Assembly (NCBI GenBank): GCA_020633495.1
Contig: JACKDR010000011.1
Coordinates: 124,001 to 188,000 of the forward strand
Length of the DNA stretch: 64,000 bases
Direction of reading: 5' to 3'
From: Kofleriaceae bacterium
GTDB taxonomy: Bacteria; Myxococcota_A; Polyangia; Haliangiales; Haliangiaceae
Shown here: piece by piece, positions 1 through 9,168 of the stretch
Numbering within the stretch: the stretch's first letter is position 1
Layout: every line of letters starts with the position of its first letter
Notes under the pieces: generated by a model
The model's database searches: none
Told to the model about the DNA's origin: nothing
Seen by the model: only the letters and a program-made list of their open reading frames with translations
Made by a program: the position numbers and the translations under genes

Positions 1-3000
1 GAACTGGCCGTCGGTGGCGGTCGGGGCGCTGACGTCCAGCGACGCCGCCACCCCCATCGACGCCGTCGACATCAGCGCGGCCTTGCCGTGCAGGACGACG
101 TCGCCGAACGCGGTGCCCTGCGCCGGGGTCAGGCCGGAGAACTGGGGGTCGCTACCGGACTGCGAGTAGAAAGGGAGCCGCAGGCCGGCCTCGAACCGGC
201 CGGCGAACGCGTAGGCGAAGCCGAGCTGGAGCGCGGTCCGGGCGCTCACCGGCGTGTCGGTCATCGTCGCGAAGGCCGGGTCGTCGGTGCCGACCACGAC
301 CAGGTTGGTCGCGTGCATGACCGCGAGGTCGAAGGCCCACGCGCCGTCGACGCCGACCCGCGGGGTCTCGACCGTGAAGCTCTCGACCTCGGTGGACGGC
401 GCCGGCGCGAACGTCGACAGCTCGATGTTGCGGGTCGGGTCGGCATGGGCCACCGACGCCGCGGTCGCGAGCGCCGCGACGACGACCAGCCCGGCGGCGG
501 CGCCGGCCCCCGCGCCGTGGCCGCCGCGGCGGCGCCGCAGCAGCGCGCCGCCGAGCGCCAGGCCGACGAGGCCGAGCCAGCCGACCCCGCCGCGACCGGT
601 CTGGCAGCCGCCGCCGTGGACGTCGACGTCGACGGCGTGGCCGCGCAGCGTGATCCGCGCGTGCTCGACCGGGTCGCCGTCGAGGTAGACCGCCAGGTAG
701 ACCTCGAACTGCCCCGACTTGGTCGGCGCGAACTCGACGTCGTACAGCGTGGTCTGCGCCGGCGCCAGCATGCGCTCGTCGGCGCCGTCGAGCAGCGTGA
801 ACGGCGCGCCGGTGACCGGGTCGCCGTTGTCGTCGACGAACGCCAGCTCGCGGACCCGGTAGGTCACGCCGTCGGGGTCGATGTTGGTCAGCGGCAGGCC
901 GCCGGCGCAGCTGTCGTCGGTGAGGTCCGACAGCTTGACCGGCACGTTGACGCCGGTGGTGCCGAGGTCGCAGACCATCGGCTGCATGACCTGGCGCGAC
1001 ACGCCGCGGCCGCGCACCGTGACCTGGGCCATCGGTTGCGCGGTCGAGTCGTTGACGATCGTGACCGTGCCCTCGAAGGTGATGCCGGCCGCGGTCGGGC
1101 TGAACGACACCGTCACGCCGGCCTGGCCGTCGGGGTCGATCGTCAGCGGCCCCGGGGTCTGGACCTCGAAGACCGGGGTCTCGTCGGACATCGCCATCGA
1201 CACCGTCAGCGGCGCGCCCGCGTTGGTCACCGCGTTGAGCGGGTTCTCGACGACGATGTCGAGGGTCGGCGCGTCGTCCGGGTTGCGGAAGGTGTCGGGG
1301 AACTCGTAGAGCAGCGACGGCAGGTTGATGTTCTGATCGACGCCGATGCCGGTCAGCGGCACCTGGACCTGGTTGGTCGAGAACGCGTCGACCGCCAGGT
1401 TGAGGGTCGCGGTCTCGATGGCCTCGACCGTCGGGTCGAACGTGACGTCGATGCTCGCGGTCGCGCCCTCGGCGACCTGCAGGTTGGGGCAGCTCTGCAC
1501 CGTGAAGCGCGCGCTGCCGACGATCGCGCAGCTCGCGATGTTGAGCGTGTCGGTGCCGGAGTTGCGCAGCTGGACCGCGACCGTGACCGGCGCGGCGTCG
1601 ACGTCGACGCCGGCGAAGTCGAGCGGGCCGCTCGCGGGGTTGACCAGCGCGACCTCGGGCGCGATGCCGTCCCAGACGATGTTGATCGTGTCGGTGCTGG
1701 GCAGGCTCGACGACACGGTCAGCGCGCACGACCCGGCGCCCAGCGCCGTGGGCGTGACGTTGACGTTGAAGGTCGCGACGCCGCCGCCGGCGATCACGGC
1801 GGGCAGCCCGGGGCTGAAGGTCCCGAACGTGCACGCGCCCGCGCTCGAGCTGGGCGCCGAGAGCGTGAACGGCGTGTCGCCCTCGTTGCCGACGCGCACC
1901 GTCCGCACCGCGGTGGTGTTGACGCGCAGGCCGCCGAGGTCGACGTTGAGCGTGGCCTCGGTCAGGACGCTGACGTCGATGCCCATCGTCGTGCCGTCGC
2001 CGGCCAGCGGGATCTGGAACGAGGTCGGCGACGAGTTGGGCGGCCCGTCGGTCATGACCGTCAGGTGCTCGGCGAGGACGTTGCCGTTGGCCGGCGTGAA
2101 GGTGACGTTGACGGTGAGGCTGGCGCCGGCCGCGACCGTCCGCGGCGGCATGCCGCCGACCACCGCGAACGTGAAGACCGCGTTGCTCGACGTGATCGAC
2201 GAGATCGTGCCGGTCTTGTTGCCGTTGTTGGTGATCGTCACCGGTAGCGTCGAGCTGTTGCCGACCGGGACCTGGCCGAAGTTCAGGCCGGCCGCCGGCG
2301 CGAACACGAACTCGGCGCGCTGGCCGGTGCAGGTCAGCGTGAAGTCGTAGGTCGCGGTGCCGAAGCCGTCGCTGGTGATCCGGAACGTCGCGGTCTTGGC
2401 GCCGATCGACGTCGGCTCGCACACCACCTGCCAGGTCGCGGTGCCGCTGACGTTGACGGTCTGGTTGCCGACGGTGCCGCTCGAGATCCGGAACTGGTTG
2501 GCGTTGGCGCCGGTGAGGGTCGCGCTGGTGATGGCCAGCGACGCGTCGCCGGTGTTCTGGACGCTGATCGTCGACGCCGCGCTGGTGGTGCCGACGTCGA
2601 CGTTGCCGAACGCGACCGTGCGCCCCGCCGGGTTGGGGTTGGTGATCAGCGGCGCGATGCCCTTGCCGGTGAGGGTGATCGTGATCGGCGTGTTCGACAG
2701 GTCGTTGCTGGTGATCGTGAGCGTCGCGGCGTAGTCCTGCCGCGCGGTCGGCGTGAACGTCACGGTGTGGGTCTGCGCCGCCGAACCGACGGTCCGGGTG
2801 CAGGTCGTCGTGCACGCCGGGGCCACCGTGAACGCGGCCGCGCCGGCGCCACCCTTGGCGATCGTGTAGGTCAGGTCGGCGGCGCCGGTGCCGGTCGCGT
2901 TGTTGGCGACCGTGAAGGTCAGCTGCGCGGTGGTCCCGACCTTGGTGTCGGGGAAGCTGAGGCTCAGCGGGTTGACCGCGATCACCGAGCGGGTGCCGGT

Positions 3001-4389
3001 GCAGGTCAGGTTGACCTGGTTGTCGCCCGAGTCCTGGTCACCGGTGAAGGTCAAGAGCGCGCTCTTGGCGCCCTGCGAGGTCGGGCTGCACCGGATCGTC
3101 ACCGTCGTCGCGGGGCCGCCGGCGGTGACCTGGAAGGCGTTGTTGCACTGCTGGCCGGCGCAGCCCTGGCTGGCGAACGAGAACTCGCTGGCGTTGGTGC
3201 CGCTGATCGTCATGCTGCTGACCGTCAGCGTCGTGTTGCCGGTGTTGCCGACGGCGATGTTGCCGGTGGCGTTCTGGGTCACCGTGACGTTGCCGATGCT
3301 CAGCGTCGCCGCCGGGTTGGGCGCGATGATGGCCTCGGTCCCGGTGCCGCTGAGCGCCACCGTGTCGGACGCGTTGAAGGCGTCGTTGCCGTCGATCTGC
3401 AGGTCGTCGCTGCGCGCGCCCGAGGCCGTCGGATCGAACGCGATCGACAGCGTCGTCGACGCGCCCGGCGCCAGCGTCATCATCGCCGGGGCCGCGACGC
3501 TGAAGTCGGTGTCGTCCGGCCCCAGCTCGGTGTACGTGAAGGTCAGATCCTCGTTGCCGGTCGCGGCGTTCTGCACGGTGACGAGCTGCGCCACGGTCGG
3601 GCCCGCGGAGACCCGCTGGTTGCCGAAGTTGATCGCCAGCGGCGACACCACCATGTCGGGCGACGTGCCGGTGCCGGCCAGGACGACGTCGTCCTGGGAG
3701 TTGGCGACGTCGTTGCCGGTGATGCGGACGTTGCCCGGCAGCGAGCCCTTGGCCGCGGGGGTGAACGTGACCGTGATGTCGGCCGACATGCCGGCGGGGA
3801 TCGAGCCGCTGGCCGGGATCGCCGTGTAGTGCAGGTTGCCGCTGGTCACGACGACCATGAAGGCGAGGTTGTCGTTGTCGGTGCTGGTGTTGTTGATCGT
3901 GATCGTCTGGGTCGCCGCCGAGGTGCCGACGTGGGTCGACGCGAACGTCAGCGGACCCGCCGTCGTGGTCATCGTCGGCGACGTGCCGTTACCGGTCAGG
4001 GTGATCGTGTCGGTCGAGTTGCCGTCGTTGTCGGTGGAGGTGAACACGCAGCCCCGGGTGCCGCGGGCGCCCGGCGTGAAGGTCACCGTCAGCACCGCCG
4101 AGTTGCCAGGCGCGATCTTGTTGCCGCCGGTGAAGCTCGCCGGCGACAGCACGTAGTCGCCGCACTCGGTACCGGTCGGGGCGAACCCCGTGATGTCGAG
4201 ATCGTTGCCGGTGCCGACGTTGGAGATCGTGAAGTCGAACGTCTTCGCGGTGCCGACGTGGCTGTCGCCGAAGTCGTGGCTGGTCGCGTCGACGCTGAAC
4301 TCGGCGGCCGCCCAGGCGGATCCTTCCGCGAAGGCCAGGACCCCGAAACACAGGGCGGCGATCGACACCCAGAGACGCTGCATACGCAT
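1..4389 (-). CDS. choice-of-anchor repeat surface protein fused to an OmpA-type barrel segment (partial)
   Basis: This is an open frame of 1463 codons from the ATG at 4389 to the left edge, with no stop seen, so the C-terminus is missing. Residues 1-27 are a signal peptide ending AWA. Residues about 28-1240 are Ig-like choice-of-anchor D repeats of roughly 100 residues, with recurring NFGNQRVS, TVTFTPAA and GTGTSP-like motifs, typical of surface adhesion or scaffold proteins. Near residue 1262 comes a Gly-Cys segment, a hydrophobic stretch (GWLGLVGLALGGALL) and four arginines, the layout of a MYXO-CTERM sorting tail. The frame does not stop there: a second signal-like stretch ending SVAHA leads into a beta-barrel-like segment (FAYAFAGRFEAGLRLPF) as in myxobacterial OmpA-family proteins. 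The frame was read codon by codon over most of its length. Function beyond surface location is inferred. Confidence 0.8.
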   Translation of the reverse strand, partial: MRMQRLWVSIAALCFGVLAFAEGSAWAAAEFSVDATSHDFGDSHVGTAKTFDFTISNVGTGNDLDITGFAPTGTECGDYVLSPASFTGGNKIAPGNSAVLTVTFTPGARGTRGCVFTSTDNDGNSTDTITLTGNGTSPTMTTTAGPLTFASTHVGTSAATQTITINNTSTDNDNLAFMVVVTSGNLHYTAIPASGSIPAGMSADITVTFTPAAKGSLPGNVRITGNDVANSQDDVVLAGTGTSPDMVVSPLAINFGNQRVSAGPTVAQLVTVQNAATGNEDLTFTYTELGPDDTDFSVAAPAMMTLAPGASTTLSIAFDPTASGARSDDLQIDGNDAFNASDTVALSGTGTEAIIAPNPAATLSIGNVTVTQNATGNIAVGNTGNTTLTVSSMTISGTNASEFSFASQGCAGQQCNNAFQVTAGGPATTVTIRCSPTSQGAKSALLTFTGDQDSGDNQVNLTCTGTRSVIAVNPLSLSFPDTKVGTTAQLTFTVANNATGTGAADLTYTIAKGGAGAAAFTVAPACTTTCTRTVGSAAQTHTVTFTPTARQDYAATLTITSNDLSNTPITITLTGKGIAPLITNPNPAGRTVAFGNVDVGTTSAASTISVQNTGDASLAITSATLTGANANQFRISSGTVGNQTVNVSGTATWQVVCEPTSIGAKTATFRITSDGFGTATYDFTLTCTGQRAEFVFAPAAGLNFGQVPVGNSSTLPVTITNNGNKTGTISSITSSNAVFTFAVVGGMPPRTVAAGASLTVNVTFTPANGNVLAEHLTVMTDGPPNSSPTSFQIPLAGDGTTMGIDVSVLTEATLNVDLGGLRVNTTAVRTVRVGNEGDTPFTLSAPSSSAGACTFGTFSPGLPAVIAGGGVATFNVNVTPTALGAGSCALTVSSSLPSTDTINIVWDGIAPEVALVNPASGPLDFAGVDVDAAPVTVAVQLRNSGTDTLNIASCAIVGSARFTVQSCPNLQVAEGATASIDVTFDPTVEAIETATLNLAVDAFSTNQVQVPLTGIGVDQNINLPSLLYEFPDTFRNPDDAPTLDIVVENPLNAVTNAGAPLTVSMAMSDETPVFEVQTPGPLTIDPDGQAGVTVSFSPTAAGITFEGTVTIVNDSTAQPMAQVTVRGRGVSRQVMQPMVCDLGTTGVNVPVKLSDLTDDSCAGGLPLTNIDPDGVTYRVRELAFVDDNGDPVTGAPFTLLDGADERMLAPAQTTLYDVEFAPTKSGQFEVYLAVYLDGDPVEHARITLRGHAVDVDVHGGGCQTGRGGVGWLGLVGLALGGALLRRRRGGHGAGAGAAAGLVVVAALATAASVAHADPTRNIELSTFAPAPSTEVESFTVETPRVGVDGAWAFDLAVMHATNLVVVGTDDPAFATMTDTPVSARTALQLGFAYAFAGRFEAGLRLPFYSQSGSDPQFSGLTPAQGTAFGDVVLHGKAALMSTASMGVAASLDVSAPTATDGQF

Positions 4390-4555
4390 GGAGGCTCCGT
4401 GAGGCTAACGGGACGGTGCGGGCCTCAGGACCCGCGCCTTTCCCATGAGGCAGCGATGGTAACCCGGCATGCTCCCACGAGAAAGGGTGCCTGCTCACAC
4501 CCGCGCTCCCACCTGCCCCCACCTGCGTGGCCAGACCACCGCCGGCGCGCGGGCC

Positions 4556-7318
4556 TCAGCGGATCCCGAACGTGTAGATCTGCCATTCCCGCGAGCTGCC
4601 GCAGGTCCCGGCGTCGGCGAACGACGGCGGCAGGCCGTCGGCGAACGGCGCCGCCATCTCGCAGCGGGTCGCGGTGGCCGCCGCGGAGGCCCGGACGAAC
4701 ATGCCGGCGTCGGCCTGGATGCCGATCCAGTACGGCGTGCCCCCGGTGATCTGGCCGCCGTTGTCGGGGGCGATGTCGCTGAGCTGGTAGGTGACCGGGG
4801 TGAACGCGCCGGTCCAGCGGAACAGGTTGCCGGGACGCCCGGAGGCGTCGCCGTAGATCGCCAGCCGGGCCTGGCCGCCGTTGACGAAGCCCATCTGCGC
4901 GGCCAGGTGGTCGATCTGCATGTCGCGAGGCGGCGTGAACGGGAACAGGTACAGCGTGTCGAGCTGGACCGCGTCGCTCGAGGTGTTGGGATACGGCCCG
5001 GGGTAGCCGGCGATGACGGTCCAGTCCTCGATCGTGAGCGGGATCTGCTCGAGGCTGACGCCCTCGATCCAGCCGTTGAGGAAGATGTTGGCGTCCTGGT
5101 CGTCGTCGTCCTGCACCGGGGTGATCCACACGGTCTGCGCGATCGCCCAGTTGTCGGCGGTGAACGTCAGCACGTCCGGCGACGTCGTCGCGTAGGCGTC
5201 GTTGCTGGTGTAGACGCGCAGGGTCGTGTCGGCGAAGACGCGGTTCGACAGCCGGACGTTGGCGACGCCCTGGAACGGCTCGCCCAGCACGATCGACTCG
5301 ACGCCGAAGACCGCGTGCAGGGTGTCGAGATCGGAGATCGACACCTGGAACGTCTTGCCGGTGACGCCGTTGGCCTGGAACGTCACCGGCAGGTTGTACT
5401 GGTTCTCGGCGTCGTCGTCGTGGACCGCGGTGAGGGTCACCGCGTGCGCGACGTCCCAGGTCGAGGCGTCGAACGTCACCGACGCCGGCGCCGTCACCCG
5501 GTAGTCCTGCGGCACGATGTTGATCGTCTGCGTGCCGGTGGGCCGGTACTTCAACGTCACGCCGACCGACACCGACTCCTCCTCGAAGATCGTCGCGCTG
5601 GTGTCCATCAGCAGGACCTCCTGGGTGTCGTGGTCCTTCGCGGTGACGGCGACCTGGCCGGAGGTCGCGCCGGGCGCCGACGCCGTCACGGTGACGACCT
5701 GATCGACCAGGTCGTCGTCAGGGGTCGCGGCGAGCGTGAACGGCCGGTCGGTGTTCCAGTTGCTGGTCGTGAACGCGAGCTCGGTCGACGACGGCGTGAC
5801 GTGACCGGGCGGCGACGTCGTCACGGTCACGGTCACCGGGCCACCGGGCTTGTAGCCGAGCCTGGCGGTGGCACCGACGCTGCCGCCGTCGTCGATCACG
5901 CCGTTCGATACCTGGAGGACGACCACCTGGGTGTCGTCGTCGTCGACCGTGACGGCGGCGTCGGTCGACAGGCCCGCGGCCAGGTTCTGGAACCGGATGG
6001 TGGTGGCGCCGTCGGCCAGGTCCTGATCCTGGCGCGCCGACACCGTGACGTACTTGCTGGCGCCGTAGTCGGCCGCGGTGAAGGTCAGCTCCGACGACGA
6101 CACCTGGGCCACCCCGATCGCGAGGCTCGCCACCGACACCGTGAACGGCTCGGTCGGGGCGTAGGCCAGGTGGACCGCGAGCTGACCGTCGCCGCCCTCG
6201 GTCAGCGCCAGCGAGCCGGGCTCGACGACGATCGCCTGGACGTCGTCGTCGACCACCGTCGCGGCCACCCAGCGGCCCGACACCCCCTCGGCGACCAGCG
6301 CGATCATGACGCTGGCGTCGGCGGTGTCGACGTCCTGCGGGGCCGACACGGTCACGGTCTGCGGCTGGCTCCAGTTCGACGGCGAGAAGACCAGGGCGTC
6401 GGGGCTGGCCGTCAGCGCAAGGCTGTTCGAGTCGACCTCGATGGTGACGTCGGCGGGCGGCTGCTGGGTCAGGGCCACCGTGAACGAGCCGCCCGTGCCC
6501 TCGGCGATGGTCCCGAGGTTGGTCGAGCTCAGCACGATGCCGAGGACGTCGTCGTCGACCACGGTGACCGCGATCGACGCCGGGGCCAGGCCCGCGGCGG
6601 TGACCGTCACGGTCGCGCCGTCGTCGCTGGTGTCGACGTCCTGGGTGCCCGTGATCGTCACGGTCTGGGGCGTCGCCCAGGTGTCGGCGTCGAAGCTCAG
6701 CGCGTCGGGCGCCACCGTCGCCTCCGCCGGCGACATCGAGGCCACCGCGACCGCCACCGGCCCCGGCGGCGCCGCGGTCAGCGCGACGTGGACGGTGGTC
6801 GAGGTGCCCTCGCCGACGTCGACCTCGAGCCCGGGCGTGATCGCGAAGCCCAGCGTGTCGTCGTCGGCGATCGCGACGTCGACCGTGACGTCGGCGGCGC
6901 CGACCGCGGCGACCGTCACCGCGACGGCGTCGTCGACCGCGTCGTCGTCGGGCCGCGCCGACAGCGCCACGGTCTGCGGCTGGTCGTGGTCGGCCGCGGT
7001 GAACGTCAGCGTCGCCGGCTCCGCGATCAGCCGGTCCGGATCGGCGCTGGTCAGCGTCACGACCACGTCGTCCGCCGGCGCCTCGCCGAGCGCCACCGTG
7101 AAGGTGGCCTGGCTGGCCTCGGCGAGGTCGAGCGACGTCGCCGACACCACCAGCGTCGTCGCGCCGCCGCCGTCGGGGGCGTCGGGATCGGGGCGGAGGC
7201 CACCGTCGGCGGCGTCGACCGGCCCGGCGGCGTCCCACGGGACGTCGGCCGGCGGATCGAAGCAGGCCGCCGCCGCGAGCGCCGCGACGCAGGACAGGAG
7301 CAACGATCGGATGCGCAT
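4556..7318 (-). CDS. Calx-beta-like repeat lipoprotein
   Basis: This is a 920-residue secreted lipoprotein. The start is the ATG at 7318, which gives MRIRSLLLSC and a lipobox Cys at residue 19; the open frame extends further upstream but that part is Arg/Gly-rich with no signal. About seven repeats of roughly 95-100 residues follow (residues 50-745). Each has a TLTFTAADHDQPQTV-like strand and ends in an acidic VVDDD or IADDD motif, as in Calx-beta-like Ca-binding sandwiches. The last 170 residues form a different domain (RLAIYGDASGRPGNL), probably a beta-sandwich. Calcium binding and an adhesive or structural surface role are inferred from the repeats. It lies 166 bp upstream of the choice-of-anchor gene on the same strand, and the two may be expressed together. 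Confidence 0.8.
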   Translation of the reverse strand: MRIRSLLLSCVAALAAAACFDPPADVPWDAAGPVDAADGGLRPDPDAPDGGGATTLVVSATSLDLAEASQATFTVALGEAPADDVVVTLTSADPDRLIAEPATLTFTAADHDQPQTVALSARPDDDAVDDAVAVTVAAVGAADVTVDVAIADDDTLGFAITPGLEVDVGEGTSTTVHVALTAAPPGPVAVAVASMSPAEATVAPDALSFDADTWATPQTVTITGTQDVDTSDDGATVTVTAAGLAPASIAVTVVDDDVLGIVLSSTNLGTIAEGTGGSFTVALTQQPPADVTIEVDSNSLALTASPDALVFSPSNWSQPQTVTVSAPQDVDTADASVMIALVAEGVSGRWVAATVVDDDVQAIVVEPGSLALTEGGDGQLAVHLAYAPTEPFTVSVASLAIGVAQVSSSELTFTAADYGASKYVTVSARQDQDLADGATTIRFQNLAAGLSTDAAVTVDDDDTQVVVLQVSNGVIDDGGSVGATARLGYKPGGPVTVTVTTSPPGHVTPSSTELAFTTSNWNTDRPFTLAATPDDDLVDQVVTVTASAPGATSGQVAVTAKDHDTQEVLLMDTSATIFEEESVSVGVTLKYRPTGTQTINIVPQDYRVTAPASVTFDASTWDVAHAVTLTAVHDDDAENQYNLPVTFQANGVTGKTFQVSISDLDTLHAVFGVESIVLGEPFQGVANVRLSNRVFADTTLRVYTSNDAYATTSPDVLTFTADNWAIAQTVWITPVQDDDDQDANIFLNGWIEGVSLEQIPLTIEDWTVIAGYPGPYPNTSSDAVQLDTLYLFPFTPPRDMQIDHLAAQMGFVNGGQARLAIYGDASGRPGNLFRWTGAFTPVTYQLSDIAPDNGGQITGGTPYWIGIQADAGMFVRASAAATATRCEMAAPFADGLPPSFADAGTCGSSREWQIYTFGIR

Positions 7319-7444
7319 GGTGGAGGACCCCTCGGCGACAGACGCCGCGAGCGTCGCGACGCCGCGCGGTGCGACCCGCGCGCGTCCGGCATACCAGGCC
7401 GCCGCGGCCCACCGGCCGCCACATCCCGGTAAGCTCCGGCACAG

Positions 7445-8383
7445 ATGGCTCGCTTCGACGATCGCGCCACCCAGCCGCGCCGCGGCCCCGGCGACATGCT
7501 GCGCTGGAAGGTGTGGAGCCGCCTGCCCGGGCGACGGCCGCCGCGCCGCCCCGACTTCGCCGCCATCGACGCCGCGCTGCCCGCGGTGCGCCCCGGCGGC
7601 GCCGACGCCCTCGCCGACGGCGCCGCGACCGCGTGCTGGATCGGCCACGCCACCTGGGTCTGGCGCCTGGGCGGCAAGCTCGTCGCCTTCGATCCGATCT
7701 GGTCACGATCGATCGGCGGCGTCGTGCCGCGGCTGACCGCGCCCGGCGTCAAGCTCGACGCCCTGCCCGCGCTCGACGTCGTGTGCATCACCCACGATCA
7801 CCGCGACCACCTGGACCTGCCGACGCTGCGCCGGCTCGGCGCCGCGCCCCTGTACGTCGTGCCGCTGGGCAACGCGCCGCGCGTCGCCCGCGTCGTCCGC
7901 GACGCCCGCGTCGTCGAGCTCGACTGGTGGCAGACCCACCACGAGGGCGACCTCGCGATCACGCTGGTGCCGGCGCGGCACTGGTCGATGCGCGAGCCGT
8001 GGTCGCGCAACGCGACGCTGTGGGGCGGCTACGTCGTGCGCGGCCCCGAGGGCGTCGCCTACCACGCCGGCGACACCGCCACCGGCGATCACTTCGCCGA
8101 GATCGGCGCGCGGGTCGGCGCGATCGACTGGGCGATGATGCCGATCGGCGGCTACGACCCGCGCTGGTTCATGGACGCCCAGCACGTCGATCCCGACGAG
8201 GCCGCCGCCGGGTTCCTGGCGCTGGGCGCGCGCCACCTGCTGGCGATGCACTGGGGCACCTTCCGCCTCACCGACGAGGCCATGGGCGAGCCGCCCGAGC
8301 GCCTGCGCGCGTGGTGGGCCGAGCGCGGCCTGCCCGACGAGCGGCTGTGGATCCTCGACGCCGGCGAGGCCCGCCGCCTGTGA
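7445..8383 (+). CDS. MBL-fold metallo-hydrolase (UlaG/NAPE-PLD-like)
   Basis: This 312-residue protein has the metallo-beta-lactamase signature HDHRDHLD near residue 119 and later metal-ligand motifs: PARHWS near 180, HAGDTA near 209 and AMHWGTF near 268. Their order and spacing, together with WIGHATW near 69, match COG2220 beta-lactamase-like hydrolases, a group including N-acyl-phosphatidylethanolamine phospholipase D and UlaG. A binuclear zinc site and phosphodiester or lactone hydrolysis are expected; the substrate cannot be read from sequence. No signal peptide is seen, so it is probably cytoplasmic. It is divergent from the Calx-beta-like gene and 50 bp upstream of the YebC-type gene, which may be cotranscribed. 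Confidence 0.85.
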   Translation: MARFDDRATQPRRGPGDMLRWKVWSRLPGRRPPRRPDFAAIDAALPAVRPGGADALADGAATACWIGHATWVWRLGGKLVAFDPIWSRSIGGVVPRLTAPGVKLDALPALDVVCITHDHRDHLDLPTLRRLGAAPLYVVPLGNAPRVARVVRDARVVELDWWQTHHEGDLAITLVPARHWSMREPWSRNATLWGGYVVRGPEGVAYHAGDTATGDHFAEIGARVGAIDWAMMPIGGYDPRWFMDAQHVDPDEAAAGFLALGARHLLAMHWGTFRLTDEAMGEPPERLRAWWAERGLPDERLWILDAGEARRL

Positions 8384-8433
8384 CCACCTGCCCCCTGTCC
8401 GCGGCGCCGCATCTGCGGTAGGAACGGGCCGCC

Positions 8434-9135
8434 ATGGGCGCACAGTGGAAGCACAAGGGCCGCGTCGCCGCCGCCGACGCCAGAGGGCGGCTGTTCTCCA
8501 AGCTGGTCAAGGAGATCATCATCGCCGCCAAGCACGGCGGCGATCCCGACATGAACCCGCGCCTGCGGATGGCGGTCGACGCCGCCAAGCGGGCGTCGAT
8601 GCCCAAGGACACCCTCGAGCGCGCGATCAAGAAGGGCGCCGGGCTGCTCGACGAGCAGGTGTCGTACGACACCGTCGTCTACGAGGGCTTCGCGCCGCAC
8701 CGCGTGCCGGTCATGGTCGAGTGCCTGACCGACAACAAGAACCGCACCGCCACCGCGGTGCGCGTGCTGTTCCGCAAGGGCCAGCTCGCGACCTCGGGCG
8801 CGGTGTCGTGGGACTTCGACCACCTCGGGATGATCGACGCGACGCCGCCCGACGGCGCCGACGCCGAGGAGGCCGCGATCGAGGCCGGCGCCCAGGACGT
8901 CGAGGCGGGTGACGACGGCGTCTGGCACTTCTACACCGAGCCCACCGACCTCGACGCCGTGGCGCGCGCGCTCGGCGGCGTCGGCTGGACCGTGACCTCG
9001 GCGCAGCTCGGCTGGCGCGCCAAGAACCCGGTCAAGCTCGACGACGCCGACGCCCGCGCCGAGGTCGAGGCCTTCCTCGAGGCGATCGACGCCGACGACG
9101 ACGTCCAGAACGTCTACGCCGGCCTCGCCGACTGA
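8434..9135 (+). CDS. YebC/PmpR-family regulator (TACO1-like)
   Basis: This 233-residue protein opens with [10 protein letters not shown] and contains [14 protein letters not shown] and [13 protein letters not shown], hallmarks of the YebC/PmpR/TACO1 family; the length is usual. The opening MGAQWKHK form belongs to the YeeN-like subgroup rather than classical YebC (MAGHSKW). Members were described as DNA-binding regulators and more recently as ribosome-associated factors easing translation of difficult stretches, so its exact role is open. It is cytoplasmic. It starts 50 bp after the MBL-fold gene, and the next gene is convergent. Confidence 0.9.
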   Translation: MGAQWKHKGRVAAADARGRLFSKLVKEIIIAAKHGGDPDMNPRLRMAVDAAKRASMPKDTLERAIKKGAGLLDEQVSYDTVVYEGFAPHRVPVMVECLTDNKNRTATAVRVLFRKGQLATSGAVSWDFDHLGMIDATPPDGADAEEAAIEAGAQDVEAGDDGVWHFYTEPTDLDAVARALGGVGWTVTSAQLGWRAKNPVKLDDADARAEVEAFLEAIDADDDVQNVYAGLAD

Positions 9136-9168
9136 GCGGGCGGGGCGATCGCGCGACGGCCGCGGCGG

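Noticed and set aside
88..2815. Long open frames on both strands overlapping the choice-of-anchor gene
   Set aside because: They are Arg/His/Gly-rich shadows of the true minus frame, with no signal, domain or start signal; the true frame is coherent over 1463 codons.
4469..7432. A 987-residue plus-strand open frame opposite the Calx-beta-like gene
   Set aside because: Composition is Arg/Gly/Asp/Val-rich without domains; it is antisense to a well-formed repeat lipoprotein.
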